Assembly: GCA_029718625.1 (NCBI GenBank)
Contig: CM056376.1
Span: forward strand, 107,909,105 to 107,973,104
DNA from: Synaphobranchus kaupii
Taxonomy: Eukaryota > Chordata > Actinopteri > Anguilliformes > Synaphobranchidae
Length of the DNA: 64,000 nucleotides
Direction: 5' to 3'
Below are positions 20,760-34,633 of this stretch, piece by piece. A program made the position numbers and the translations under genes. Numbering within the stretch: the first letter of the stretch is position 1; every line of letters starts with the position of its first letter. Under the pieces are notes generated by a model. The model was not told the DNA's origin. It did not search any database and worked only from the letters and a program-made list of their open reading frames with translations.

Positions 20760-23351
20760 ACACACTCACACCCCTTTGAACCCCTGCTGCACGGCTGTCT
20801 CGCCATCGGACAGGCCACGTGAATAATTCATCAGCGCCGTACGTGCAGAGAGACGTGCGCTCCAAATTAGAGAGGCAAGAAAATGAGCCTGGCAGCACGC
20901 CGTGTCAAAAAATGAAGAGATGCACACGCCCCCAATCCCCGCCCCCTGTGTCAGAACGGTGGGAGAGAAGGGCCGTGTCAGCTCATCTTGCAGAGAATTT
21001 CTCTCGTAGATAGTGAGAGAGAGAGCGCTGCCCAAGCAGAGCGTGTCTCTACCCTCCTCCTCCAGCGTTTCCCAGAAACCTGGGGGCCGGAGTTACAGCA
21101 GTTACCATAAGTGACAGGCGGGTCGGTGAAGCACGGCGTTGAGGAACGCTTTATTGACACGCGTCCTCGGTGTCTGGGACGCATAGGAGGGAGGATCGAA
21201 GATGAGGATCGCTAAAAATAGCCGAGAGGCTCCAAACGCAGTGAGAAGGCTCTAAAGACAGGCGCATAGCTCTGACCGCCTCCCTGCTGATCGATGGGGG
21301 TTTGGCGTGCAAGAAAAATAGAGGGCGAAAAAAAGCTAAACTCTCCTGCATCAATATGTATTTTTTTGCTCTCTATCTGGGGTTACGTTTGATATTCCTG
21401 AGGAAATTAACGTGGGGTCTGTGGGGCCTGTACTGTGGCGGGTGGTCGGGCGGGCGGGGCGTGGGGGGGGTGCTACACATTGAACAGAGGTTATTAAAAG
21501 CACTTCCTCAGAAAACTCAATATGGAACTAATGGGACGGGTCCTGAGGGGTCACGGCATACCACGGCCATCCCTTGTGGGTGAATAATGTTGTCTGCTTT
21601 GGTTAGAGTCGTGCCGGTGCACTGTAAAATGAGGCTGGATATTGTGCTCAGCGTCTGCTCCTTGTCTAAGGTCAGGGCGTGGTCCGTTTATAACGGTGAG
21701 CTGCTGTACCAGAAGGCCCTTTTCCGTGGTGTCACAAATTCCCGGAGACAACGAAGCAGCGGCAGCCAGGACTGCAGATTTCACCTCAGGGATAATAAAA
21801 TAGGCATGCGACAGAAGTGATGTCATCTTACCCTGCTGCCTCCTTTTGAAGTAAGCATCCACCAATCACTGCCAGTGTTGTTCGACTTTGTTGTCACCAA
21901 AGTAGCTTGTGATTGGTGGAGCTCCTCTCTGGTTTCTGTCTGAAGGTGGTAACCGTAGAGTGTTCTACGGTGACGACACCAACGTCCCTTCTTTGTTTTA
22001 TTACCCCCGTTTCACCTTGTGATGCGAGGGGTGAAATATGATCGACTTTGTCCCCCTGACCCCGACTACTGCTGCAGAGCTTCTGCAGGAAGCCAATCGC
22101 TGTGCCCCACCAGCAGAGGTGGTAATCCAGCGTTTCAAATCACCTGGTCTTTTCAGCCACGTTGTGATGATGATGATGCAGATATCACCTCATCTCTTCA
22201 CAGGGCTCTGAGTGGACTAGCAGCTTAATTTCACGGAACATGAAAAATTTTCGGGTTTACTTTTTTTTGTTGTTGCCAGGATTAGTAATTGAATTCTTCA
22301 GAAAATGTTTGTATGAAAGTACCTGCTTTCAAGAGAGGATGGGAGGGGTGGAATCTCCCCAGGTGAGCAGGTGGATTGGCTGCTGTATAATACAGTAATC
22401 TACACCAACCCCCTCCCCCTCCCTCTCCAAAGGCAAGCAGGAGCTTCTCTTCTTCAGCTCATCTGCGCTGGCATGTTACAGTGGGGGAAGATAAAATAGG
22501 TTTTATTTGTCTGGCAGTGACCCAAGCTCCACATCCGTTCACCGTTTGACATGCGCACTCAGCTAGAGTTGGGGGTGCGAGGGCGGCAGGGGTGTGAAAG
22601 TTTGGGCCCCAAAGCCCTTTCTCCCAGCCTGCGCTCACAGCCCCTGCGTATGTACCCCTAATGAGGAGCTGTGAAGGTTTGGCAGACGTCTCAGAGGTGA
22701 CCTTCCTGCAGGCTAGGGCACTCCCTGCCCACCCCCCCCCCCCCCCCCCTTCACTAATCCACTCCTGCTCTCTCTTTCACCAGAAGGAAAATCACAGCCA
22801 CTCCGTGTGGTGCATCATGGTCCACGCACAGTCCTCCACAGAGCCACACATTTTCATTCTCTTTCCTGAAGAGAATTAGGCTGTCTGCCTTTGACTTAAA
22901 ATTTGCTGCCGTTAACTATCACAGCTACCCAGGATCCTCAGCGAGTAACTCATGTCTTGGAAAGTGGTGTAATGTCCCTCTGAGGGAACTGGCCAAAAAT
23001 TGAAAAGCGATTTAAGATTCAGTAGACAAAATGCAGAGTCATAGTGCTGTAACAGCCAGGCTATGCAAGCTGGAGTTTGGAAGCGTCTGTGAGATGTGCC
23101 GTTAGCTTTAAAAGAAAAACGAAATCACTAATAGGGCATAGCCATTTGGCACAATGTGAACTGTGTCATTATGCTTTGTCTTTTATCTAGACGATTTTAT
23201 CCCTTTTCAGTGCGGACAACGTCTCTAATTTGTGCGCTCGACGAGAATGCTCTCAGCTTGAATGTCACGTGCATTTTTGGAGGGACAAATGTGTCCCAAC
23301 TCTTTGTTGGGCTGCATTCATTAACATTTAATTAAAAAATTTTTTTTTCAG

Positions 23352-23409
23352 AATTTCCAAGCCCTTCCCAGACAGTCTGTTCAGATCAGCAAGAAGCAGT
23401 ACATCCCAG
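23352..23409 (+). CDS. poln: DNA polymerase nu, exon (region before motif A, part 1)
   Basis: This 58-bp exon encodes NFQALPRQSVQISKKQYIP plus the first base of the next codon. It corresponds to the N-I-Q-G-I-S...PIQI segment of vertebrate polymerase nu, just after the G-R-L-S-A-K-H-P motif of family-A polymerases, which should be in the preceding exon. A T-rich acceptor ends at 23351 and the donor CAG|GTAAGC follows 23409. The exon starts in phase 0 and ends in phase 1, which fits the next exon exactly. Alone it would be too short to call. Support comes from the joined reading through the next two exons, which leads straight into motif A. The preceding exon was not found in 1-23351 and is presumed left of the window. 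Confidence 0.85.
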
Positions 23410-26400
23410 GTAAGCACCCCAGGGCCACAGCCATTATTTCAGTGCCTGAGACAAACGTCTCTAGCAGATAGAGAGAGTAAGGGAGACAGAGAAAAAGAAA
23501 GACAACAAGACTGATGTGGAGAAGGAGAGGGCACGGAACAGGAGAGGTTATCTCTTGGTTTCTATTTTCGGGTCACTAAGAAAAATTTGAGAGATACTTA
23601 AAAGAGAAAGTAGAGATGGTGTTTCTACTGCACTTATGGGGCAAGGGCAATATGTGTTTATTGCAAAGGATATTTTTTGGGGCAGCTTTATTTTGAGTCA
23701 CACATTTTTTGAGGCAAAGAAATATTTTCACCTTGCAGGACATCCAAGAGAGGGGTGTACTCTTCTGCACTTTTTACAAATGTTTATCCAATCAAGCAAA
23801 AATCACTGCCCCTGAGGCCTCTGTCTCCTCAGCTGTCATTTTAAATTGGTTGCTTAACTACATCTCTGGTGCAAGCAAATTAGTATTGATTATGTTATGT
23901 GTAATCAATTATTATTTGGATGGATCCATAAATTGTTGGATCCCTTTGTCGTCCCTCGTACACTGTTCCGTTCCGTTTAAATTCAGTCAGTTCATGGAAA
24001 TGTCATGAACGGAAGAATCCAGAGAACATTAGTCTCATTCACTTGGATTTCAGTTAATTTCCTGAATAGACTGAATTGACATGTAATTGACAGCAGCCCT
24101 GCCTCGTGCGCTCTGTGCTCTCCATAAAGGGGTTATAGTCATGAGCCCTGTTTCACCTGGGTGGGGCCCTCAAGCCTCGTAACTCCTGTGGGGGAACAAA
24201 GGCTGAGAGGGCCATGTGATTACCTCATCAGTGTCCGCCCATAATGTCTGTCTGTCTGTCTGTCTGTCTGGGCTGGCCTAAAACGGCACACACACTTTAA
24301 TAGTTAAGGAGGGGAGTGAAATTATTCAGGGAGTCTCGCATGTGGATCCCGGGTGCCTATTTTGCGTCAATGTCAGTCATCCTCAGTCTTTTTTTATGTT
24401 ATTTTTTGGTTGTCGTGGGCAACGGGTGCATCACTGTATCACGCGTTGCTGTTGCCAGAGGCTGTTCCCCTCCGGCTCATTTCTCCCAGTGCTCAGCTCA
24501 CACTGCATGAAAAGCTGCGTTTACGGGGCGGACACTACACTGTACAAATCCCAAAGCGCACTGTATCTGGCATTTTGCGGATGCGTGTCTGCCTTCGGAA
24601 ACGGACATAATCTTGTGCACGAGGTTGTTCTTGTCCAGAAACCTGCCATAAATTACCAGACATTGCCCTCCACTTCTTTTAATCAGGAATATCCGAGTGC
24701 GGAGTGTGGAGTGTGGGAGTGTGCAAAAGCTTCCGGAAATATACATGTTGACACGGGAAACTACCGCTCATGTCCGACACACAACAAATTTCACTGAAAT
24801 TGAACAGGTCGGATATCTTTGAGAAGCTCCTCTTTTCATGCAGTGTCAGTCCTGTCCTATTGGAGCGGTCTCTCAGCATGTGGGAATGCTGAGTACTGCA
24901 GAGGGGTTTGTGACTCTCCCGCATGATTCATGTTTACTGGCAGCAGCCCCCCCCCGGTGCTCAGTGCATTCCTGCCGCATAGCAGTTTCACACCAGCCCC
25001 CGTCACCCAGCACCAGCCCCATTACCCCATTACTCACCCCAATGCTCTGCTCCAATAGGCTCTGGGGCCATCAGAACACAACTGGAGCCGTCAGCCCTTC
25101 CGTTAATCTCCCTTAATTAAGGTAACCCCCACCCTGTAATAAGTAATACATTACACTGGGGTTTCTGCTTTCTCCGTAAGCCGAGCACGAAAACGATGGC
25201 CGTCGTTTTGATTGATTGGGCTGGCTTCACGGCCTGAAGTTTGGCAGCTGTCCCAGGCTGGTCAGCAGTATGAGGCGCCAAAGGCCACTGGCAATTTATA
25301 CTGACAAACTGTGGAAATACATTCTCTACACACACTTTTTCCGGTCCTCACAAGAAGGGAGCTTAATTATTTTTCTGCATGTAATTTGAGAGATGATGTC
25401 CCCTGGTTAACTTCATAGGAGTCGTATTTATAGAATCGTCCAATTAATTACAGCACACGTGAGGGAAATTCTTACAAACCAGCTTGATCTCAAGTGGCTG
25501 GAATTATCAATCAGATGGTTTGAAATTGAGAGATTGATCCAGCTTGTGAACGGAGCAGCTTCTGCGTTTGGGAATTGAGGTTGTTTGGACTTTACTTGAT
25601 TCTTTGAAACTGGATTACCTTTGCGCAGAAGGTGGCGCCGGCGGAAGCTTTTTGCTCAACTGAGACATTCGTTGCTACTGCAGCCGAACTATGATTGGAA
25701 ATCACAAACTCTGTGTTTTAAATGTATTGGTAGACGGTTCGTGACGATTTCTGCCGAATACGTAGTTTCTAAGTGCCACTATTTCCCTGTAGCAAGTCCA
25801 TTTATCAAGCAACCCCCCACCTAGTCTATACCTACCTATGCGTGACATAGTGGACAATAGCGTCTATGTTTGAGTTCATAAATATATTTATTCATCATAT
25901 AAAATTAGAATAACGTCATAGCAACGAGATAAACCCAACAATAGCCTGATCGTATGCCAGAAAAGCCGTGAAAAGCCCTGCTGCTCACTCAAATGCAAAA
26001 TAAACTGTGAAAGTACTATCTCATTCTACCATGTATTCTACTAGCAATATATGCTACTAAATATGAAATAAATATACAATCCTACCATTGGTTTTACACG
26101 TCAAGATGTTCCTTTCAAAATTCAGTTGTCATTTATTGTCTGGTACAATCGGTTTGAGAAACGTCGCCGCGTAATACCCCCATGCCCTGTAAGGCTGTCT
26201 CATGCATTACAGTTCATTCTGGTTTAATTGTCGGCTTTTTTATCCAATAGAGTACATTATAACCTTCGCAACGGTATATGCCAAGTCTTTTTGGGTGCTT
26301 TGAGCAATTTACTACAGCCCAGCGTAACGGCATTTTTCGTTTTAACTGTCTAGTATTACGCAAGCGCTATAGAATACGCATTATGCAGGGGAATTCCCCT

Positions 26401-28009
26401 TTTGCGATATGTAAGTATTTTTTGCGTCTAAAATACCGTTGGTCTCGCTGGCTACATACGTACGTTCGTGTTTCCACTCGAGCACTGTCTTTCCAATATG
26501 TTTGATAGCCCTATTGTTATTTTCGCATTTTGAGTGCATTTCACATACTGTAGTGCAATCGTTAAATGTATTTTTGAAGTAGGCTACCGATGTTCATTGA
26601 AGATAGAACATTTGGCAGCATTTTGCAGATGGTGGAAAACTATTTTATGTTCATGTTATCATACATAATATAGGCTATGGCGTATACGTCTCTCTTAGGG
26701 CATGACAAATGCTCATTCCAATTTACTGTGCGCTGATATGTGGTAGATTAAGGTAAAAATGTCCTTGGAGTCATGAAGGAAAATTTAAAAGATTAAAAGA
26801 ATACAGAAAAATGCAATCCCAGGACAAAAGTATACATACTGTAGAGTACAGGGACAAGTGATGTTTTATTGAGGTACAAGAGTGAATGATTAGGCAACAT
26901 ATTTAGGTGTATGTAACACTGTGGTATCAATGTTTTTCATCTTAAGCCATCAGAAGGAGCAAATGTATTTGTTTTGTAATGGACAAAACTAATTAATTCA
27001 TTTTATGACATGTTTTGCATAGGGGTTTTGGACCCATAGATATCTACCCCCCTATACTGATGAAAATATAGTAATTCCCACTTGAAAATTATGCAAAAGT
27101 GAGTTTTATGAGCCAAAACTGTTGATTTGTAGTTAAATATATCATAATTTCTTTTTTATTTAGAGCAGTGCACAATTTAGCCATTTGGATAGATTTGGAG
27201 ACACTAATGGACAACAGGGTACACTGCTATATTTTGCATCATAGACTTTTAGTAGTTCTGCATATCATCCTCAGATTTAGCTATCATCCTCAGATTTAGC
27301 TTGTGGACATGGAGTTTATGATCCAGGAAATGTATATATATTACCGATTTCACTTATGTAGCTCTCAGCAAAATAAAAATAAAACTATTTATTTTTATTT
27401 TTTTTCAGTTTCTTTGCATTTGTGGCACTTTATTTTGAATTAAATTATGAAAATAAAAAAATCTAAGTTTGTATTGTAAATGGTACACCTGTCTTCTTTC
27501 ATTTAAGCCATTTACCAAGTTTATGTGATGCTCACACCTGGAGTTATAAAGCCTTAAACAGAGCACCCCCTAAATAGGTGAAATTTGCGCCAAGGGGTTA
27601 AAATCTTCTTCCTAGTGGTGTACGTACTCAGGTGAGAATAAGGTCAGTATCATGCGTTCATATGAACTGCACCTGTCTCAAGATCTCAAGTGTGAAGTAT
27701 TTTGGAGCAGCGCAAGTAAGAGTTTCATTTTTTGGGGGGCATTTTGGGAAATGTGTAGCACCTTGTACCGATCTTCATATGAAATATTAGTCCTCATCAG
27801 CAAATAGCTTTCCTGTAGTGTTTTATTCTTTTCTTCTTCTTTGGTTTTGACATTGAGGTGTAGATGGGTCTGCTGTTTACAGCCTGGCTAAGTGTAAAGT
27901 CTCCAGGGTTCCAGGGACCCTGTTAAGTTTACGGTTGCTCCTGTATGTGTAAAGTCTGGTGCGTTTTATTGGTGATGCGGCTCTAAGGTCAGTGTGTTTG
28001 GTTCTGCAG
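23410..28009. other. poln intron, 4.6 kb
   Basis: No nested gene, tandem array or clear transposon is visible. The left part has ordinary composition with a short (CTGT)n run at 24248-24270. From about 25.8 to 27.6 kb it is AT-rich, with a 15-16-base direct duplication (CATCCTCAGATTTAGCT) near 27265-27300. The donor is GTAAGC; the acceptor GGTTCTGCAG ends at 28009. Confidence 0.8.
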
Positions 28010-28087
28010 GAAAGCCGGCGGAGGTGGTGACGGTCCATCCGCGCGACATGTTCGTACCCCAGGAGGGCCACACCTTTCTGGCCGCAG
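28010..28087 (+). CDS. poln: DNA polymerase nu, exon (up to motif A)
   Basis: This 78-bp exon completes the glycine codon split from the previous exon. It then encodes KPAEVVTVHPRDMFVPQEG followed by HTFLAA and one base of the motif A aspartate codon. In family-A polymerases this is the strand leading to motif A; vertebrate polymerase nu has a closely similar segment (R-x-M-F-V...G-H-T-F-L-A-A-D). The acceptor is TTCTGCAG and the donor GCAG|GTAAGT, close to consensus. It enters and leaves in phase 1. The following exon begins AC, so the split codon GAC restores the catalytic aspartate. Confidence is high because residue identity, splice sites and phase agree. Confidence 0.93.
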
Positions 28088-29941
28088 GTAAGTCAGACAT
28101 ACCTCCCCCCCGCAGAGGGAGACGGCCCTGCTGCCCCCACGCCCTGCCGAAAACTGCCCTTGAAGGAAAATCTCAAGGCTGCTGATTTTTCCAGATCCTG
28201 GGATTCTAATGCAGAGCATAATAAATTAACTTACGCCATAAATCACAAAAGTCCTGGCGTAGCAAGCATGGCGTAGCAAACATGTCTGTTCAGATTAAGT
28301 TTAAAGTAACTCTGCTCAGTGGCTGCAGCTTGCTGTTGAATACAGATCAGCAAATGAGTAACTAGAGACGTGAACTCTTAACGTGTTATGGCTATGACTA
28401 ACGATCCAGTGGCTGTCACTGGTGTAGTTAGTTCGCTAGCTAATAATTAATTGGCTTAATTCGAGTGGCAAAGCTTTCGGTGTGGACATGCATAATGGAA
28501 ATTTGCATACACGCTGTGGTGAATGTGAAATGTATTTTTCTGTAAGGACAGTTTGACCCGGTGCAACACTGGCAGCCATCAGACATTAACACAAAGATTT
28601 GGAGACACAATACAGGGTTTGGGGTGGGATGCCGGGTGTGAGTTCAATGGAGGAGGGGGGGGGCAGTGGGGGCATAAACAGCAGCCTGGGAGGGGAGAAA
28701 GGGTGCAAAGTAAGGGGGCCCGTGTCAAAACCAGGCTTTGGCGCTGGGCACCATGGAAACGACCTGACCTGACCTCAGCGGGCCCTGGAGGACGCTGTGA
28801 TGTCATCTCACTCAAGGCAGATCCCTCTCATATCCTTCCCTGTATAAAGTGACATAAGAACAGAGGCCAGAAACACACCCCTTAATGGTATTCTTATCTA
28901 GTTCATTAACGATGCCTTTCCCAAAAAGTGAATAACGGAAAAAAAGGCAGTTTTGTAAGTATGCAGCAGGGTAATTCAACGCATCGCAGAAAATGCATTT
29001 AAATTAATATTGCATGAAGTATGAAATAACCCCTAAAATCCAGTGCTTTATGCATTATAAAATGGTTCTTTGCTACTGTTGGTACAGCAGAGCCCCACAG
29101 ATGTCCCATGAGGCTGCAGGTCTGTACTGCTGTTCACAGAGCTGGCTCTCTCACAGTCCTTGTGATAAATACCTGCAGAGCGTGTTCCTGGAGCCGCCAC
29201 AACATGACGAGGTGCTTCGTTAAATGTTCCCGCCCCCTCCATCCCACACCTACGCCCCCTGGCTCTGTATCTCTTTATTCTGTAGGTTAAATTGGGCCGA
29301 CCGGGCTGCAGAGAGGGGCGTGTCGCAAGGCCCCATCCAAAGGTCAAAGGTCGCAGCTCCAATTGCTGCTGACTGTGCCGAGCACTGGTGTTTTATTGTC
29401 TGTTTTTTTGTGGAAAGCAATGTGAAGTGTGATAGAGTTTCATCTGAATTATTGATGATGTGCAGGGTATCTATCTTTGGAATGATTTTGAATCGATGCA
29501 AGGATGTTCAGCGGCGTTTTAACTCACAGCCCCACAAGCTAAGGCTTTTTTGGGCTTGTATCGGATTGGCTGCCAGATCAGTCCCTGTATTTTCTTGTGG
29601 AAGAACCCTAGCTCTGTGATATGCGATCTGACTCATGAGATATAGATGGAGGTATATTTTTAGAAACACGCTTTTTCAAAAAAGTAAACAGAGCTCTCCA
29701 TCCCATTATTCTTTTTTCCCGGCCGATTTAATTACATGGAATAGGAAATCAATTTTCCCTTTGTTGAATTTGATTTATGTGCATGATCGCGTAGAAGTGA
29801 GCTCATTGGAAGCGTGTGTGATGTTAACTGTAGAAAGTCACCCCGAGTGACATGCCTGATAAGAGGTCATTCTAACTGGCCCTCCTGGCTCACAGAGACA
29901 CTTTTCATATATAAAATTGAGACATTCATTTATTTATTTAT

Positions 29942-29944
<3 letters not shown>

Positions 29945-30005
<61 letters not shown>
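29945..30005. repeat. (CA)n microsatellite
   Basis: About 30 uninterrupted CA repeats inside the intron. Confidence 0.97.
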
Positions 30006-30007
<2 letters not shown>

Positions 30008-32448
30008 TTTAACATTTTACATTATTCACAGAAATGACACTGAGCGTTTGCATGCGTCACACCCTTAGAGTATATATACGTAATGTAGAGACAGCGATAC
30101 CAATAGAAACCAATGGGGAGCACATCTGAACCAGGAAGTTTTAATTTTGCGCTCATCTCACATGCGCAGTTGTGTCCAGTCAAGTCACATGTACAACAAA
30201 GAAGGTGCAGAGCAGTGACGCAGAGAAGGATCTGCCAAAGCCCATCCCTCTTCTACACAAGTTCTCCACGGGTGATAAATGCGTGGGATAAACGCAAAGT
30301 TGATGATATTGACACGGACAGGCTACACTTATGTATGCGGAAAAAATACGCTTTCACAGATTCAAACAACACTACAATATTGAGAAAAGTATTTTTGACC
30401 AAATCCAACATGAATTTGTCTTGTTAAAACTGACATTAGCGATCTCATAAACGTTTTAATATCATCTGACAGCTAAAATTAGGTACTGACACAGCTGACC
30501 AAATCTTATCCTCGCAGATTAAGTTAATTGTTGTTTATGCTATATTATGTCGGACTACCGCAATAAAGCGCTTTATTTGGTTTATCTTCATTGTCCTTTG
30601 GTTTTCAATAAAAATTAGAATTTCGATTAATTTCCAAGATTTGTTTGCTTGTTAACTTGTTTATACGAGCGTGTGTGCGGTTGCAGTAGCTAGGCCGTAT
30701 TTCCATGCAACTACATAGACAAACACGCACACACACTAGGCGGATTTCCATCGTATTGAATTAGCTACACACCTATCGAAAATTCCATGAACTTGATATT
30801 GTGACAGCTATCGGTGTAACGTTATGTAAACGCGCAGAAATTAACATATGTCCGCTTGAAATTAATTCACTCTATGGGTATAGTGCTATCATCCTATTAA
30901 CATGTAGGCTACACGTTATATTCAATAAAATAACAGCAAACACAAACTAATTAAGATTAAATTAAACCGAGATGGCAAAGCGCCTCAGCAAGTGCATTTT
31001 CCTGTATGTTGTTAGTGTAAATGGAATTTGGCAATACAGGCATTAATGCAAAGTTCACAGTAGGACACATGGTTAGAAACATAATGTATGACAGGCATAA
31101 CGTAATATGACAGGCCCGGCTACTATGGCAAACGTTACTAGGCCGACCATTATATTAAACAATTTAGGGAATTATGCAATAAATACAGCCGCTTCACACG
31201 CAGTCCTGGATTTAGGCCTACCTGAAAAGGTGTATCCCCGAGATCGAACCTGAACAATTGGTAGGATACGTAAGCAGCACAAACTGGTGTTTTGACTAAA
31301 TAGCCTACTCCTACAAATGTAGGCTACCAACACTGAAGAAAGTTGTGATCACTCTGGGTTGGCTGGCATGTGCGCAGTATTCACCAATCAGGATTTTGAA
31401 TTATATTATAACTTTTAGAACAGGACCATGCATACGTAATAAGCGGTTGTTTTAGGCTACTTGATGTAAAGAAAGACTATTCGGAGGCACTCGTCTTTAG
31501 AAGTTCTTAAGTTTTAAAAATGCCTTTTATTAATATTGCGGCATGATATAAGGGAAACATGAAGGTAGCCTACGCGTGTCAGATTTGCCTATAGGTTTTA
31601 TATTATGTGTAGTGAGGTTTGGTCACTTTTATTCAGAATTAATTAAGTTCAACACTCAATTAGAATTCTATACGTCAGTAGAGCCCAACTTAGTGAAATA
31701 ACGTAGACACGACAATGGGTTGGAAAAATGACATGTTTTATTGGCTACAACTATGAATATGTGAATAATAGAAACAATAACTGATGTAACATTCTATGAC
31801 TTAATCTTAATCAGAGGAAATTATTATTATGTGACGGCTAAATATAGAAGCTTACAGTCCTACCATTAACAAAGGTTAGTTTGTGTTATGGGTTAATTAC
31901 ACGCTAAACTATATTTTGTGGTTAGCTCGTTTTATCAGTCTCATACATATAAAGTTTTAACGGTGTAAAACTATAAGGTCAGGGAAACTGTTTATTCCCG
32001 ACCAAAACGCGCATAGCAAAACAAAAAAACAAACAACAGTAGGAACCAGCAGTAAAATGACCTCAACTACAGGTTTTATGCTAGCCTATCAATTGATGTC
32101 AGTGCTAAATAAAATGCGTTTCAATACTTAATGGTAACAAAGGGAGGCTAGTCCCGATTCCGTAAGTGATGTCAGCTCGTCAACTGGTCCAAGGTCCCGG
32201 CAGGTGCGTGGACTCCTGGAGACTTCTTCACCGAAGTTGGGTCGCGACAGGTTTCCAGTCAGGTCGACGTGGACATGCACAGATCTCCACTTGGGTCCGG
32301 CCGCAAGGGAGACAGTAGAGGAACAGTTTGAAGAAACGTGTCCTCAAAACAGCTGTTGAAAATAAACCAGCTTGGTTTATTTTGTGGACAGTGGCTGGCC
32401 AACTCTGTCTCGGTGATCAGGCGAGATGCGGGTTGGGAAACGCAGAAG

Positions 32449-32722
32449 TCCGTCAGGGTTTCAGTGGTGCGTCTGCTAGGGGTAAGACTGCGTCTTTCCC
32501 ATCAGAGCTGTCCGGGTGCGTCTGGTAGGGGTAAGGCTGGGCCTTTCCCATCAGAGCCGTCAGGGTTTCAGTGGTGCGTCTGGTAGGCGTAAGACTGCGT
32601 CTTTCCCATCAGAGCCGTCCGGGTTCAGTGGTGCGTCTGGTAGGGGTCAGACTGCGTCTTTCCCATCAGAGCGGTCCGGGTGCGTCTGGTAGGGGTAAGG
32701 CTGCGCCTTTCCCATCAGAGCA
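32449..32722. repeat. Small tandem array, about 5 copies
   Basis: Recurring core GTGCGTCTGGTAGGGGTAAG followed by a short GC-rich stretch and TCTTTCCCATCAGAGC. Some units carry an insert GTCAGGGTTTCAGTG, so unit length varies from about 48 to 67 bp. Each unit contains TAGGGGTAAG (donor-like) and TCTTTCCCATCAG (acceptor-like). No coding role is apparent. Confidence 0.85.
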
Positions 32723-34277
32723 AAGTTGGTAAAGTTACATGGGTTTTTATGGTCAAAATCCCTTTGATCCCAATTGGTAGATGGCTTTAGGGCACCCATG
32801 CAATAGATTGGCTCATTCCCTTGGAACCAACAATGAAACATAGATGGACCAGCTATTTTCAATCACCTCAGGGTGTGTGCGTGCGTGCGTGCGTGTGTGC
32901 GTTAAATTGGGATCTCCCCTCTCCTTCTCTAAAGAGGGGGGTGTTCCTGCCCAACCCACTGCCTGATTGATCAAGCAGTCTGTGTTCAACTCAGAGTCAC
33001 ATGAAGAAGGGTACAGACACTCCATTGTGCCTCAGTCTGATCAGGAGTGTTAATTGTGAACGACTCTGCAGGGGGCCCAGTCTCATGATCAGAAAGCCAG
33101 AGTCCCAAAATGTCCCTGTGTAACCATTACACATGTATGTATCATGTAAGGGACGTTGGCAGAACAAATTAATGAAACATCCCTTAAATCATGAATTGAT
33201 TCATCAACAAAAGCGACATCTGTCCGCACTGTAATTATGACAAATAACCTAATAAAAGCAGTTTTTCTTTCTGCCCGATTTTAACCTTTATTATCAAGGC
33301 AGATAATGTATATATACCCTATATAATACAGTAGCCTAATCACAGAAATAGCTATTCCACCATATTCCGCTTAATCAATGGCTAATCGTTTTAATATATT
33401 TTTGACATAGAATTAATATGTCTTCAATGTGAAATAAATAAATGGTACAATCATGACATGTCCAAGTGTTGTTTCATTTCAATTTACTATATTTTTCATC
33501 TCAATGGCATAGTATAGGACATATTCTCGTAACTTTCTGCCATAAGCGCACCTTACAATTGCAGATTTCAGCTTCTCTTTCCTAACACTGCATTACGTTA
33601 TACGACCTCCAGAACCACATTATGACATTATACAACTCAGACATGCGCACTTTCGAACTACGGCGCGAAAATGTGACATAGGCCAAAATATCTTTGTCTG
33701 AGTGGTAAGAACCAAAAAAATTACTTCGGAAAAATGATATGTGATTTTTTAAAGAAATATAATGCACAGAGTTAACATCATTATATTAATGGAAATATTT
33801 TGAATTTGCTGTCAAAAATGAATGGAGCCCAATGGGAAAACTGTCTTTTTGAGCGCAAATCATAGATATCAGCAGAGGGCAACATTATATCCGGTGCTAA
33901 GGTTGAGAGCCGAAAGCCGGCCCCTTGGTCACACCCATAATGAAAGTCGTGAGTCCTGACATTACTGTGCACTCTAAAGGATCGTTTGGCATCTGTGCAG
34001 AAGCAGGAGAGGAAGGCCCCACTGTCAGGGCTGCAGAGATGCCTGAGCAGAGTGAGGCGGCGCTGGTGTGATTATTATCAACACTGAGTGAGTGCGCCAG
34101 GGTGGGAGCGGGCAGGTGACCCCGCCCCCCCGCCCCACAGAATGATGGGATATTCTCTTTCATCTGATGGAGACACAGAGGATTAGTGTTACTTTATGAA
34201 GAAGGAGGATGTTTAAAAGGGTGGCTGGGGCTAGTTGGGTGCCAGTTGCTGCTATCGTAACGGCTGCTATCACAGTT

Positions 34278-34345
34278 ATATGTACATTTTACATTTACAT
34301 CATTCAGCAGACTCTCGTATCCAGGGTGGCTTACAAAAGTGCTTT
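34278..34345 (-). mobile_element. L2-type SINE/LINE 3' tail fragment
   Basis: On the minus strand it reads TTTGTAAGCCACCCTGGATA, then CGAGAGTCTGCTGAATGATG and TGTAAATGTAAA. This is the conserved 3' tail of fish L2-clade LINEs and their SINEs, including the short terminal TGTAA-type repeats. Only the tail is present. Confidence 0.7.
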
Positions 34346-34460
34346 AAACTTCAGTAGGAAATGACAGCTTCTCATGTATTGGCAAGAGTTTCATGGGGGA
34401 GCAGTCATTAGTCGAGTCGTTTCAGCTCCACGCACGCTTTCACCACGGGTTTTACACACA

Positions 34461-34633
34461 GGGTTTATGAGGTGAACATGCGCGGGGTTTATGAGGTGAA
34501 CGTGCGCGGGGTTTATGTGGTGAACATGCGCGGGGTTTATGAGGTGAACATGCGCGTGGTTTATGTGGTGAACATGCGCGGGGTTTAAGGGGTGAACATG
34601 CACAGGGTTTATGAGGTGAACATGCGCAGGGTT
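34461..34633. repeat. 24-bp minisatellite, left segment
   Basis: About seven copies of GTTTATGAGGTGAACATGCG plus CGGG, with GAGG/GTGG and GCGC/GCAC variants. The last copy stops after GCGCAGGGTT, where LINE sequence begins. The same unit resumes at 38047. Confidence 0.93.

Larger units (their letters stand above)
28088..34460. other. poln intron, first part, AT-rich
   Basis: No supported gene. It contains a (CA)n tract (29945-30005), a small tandem array at 32449-32722, a weak CTCF-like motif (ATCAGCAGAGGGCAAC at about 33869-33884) and a reverse L2-type tail (34278-34345). The AT-rich stretch 30060-33870 looks like old non-coding transposable-element sequence, but I could not assign a family or find inverted ends. 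Confidence 0.6.
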
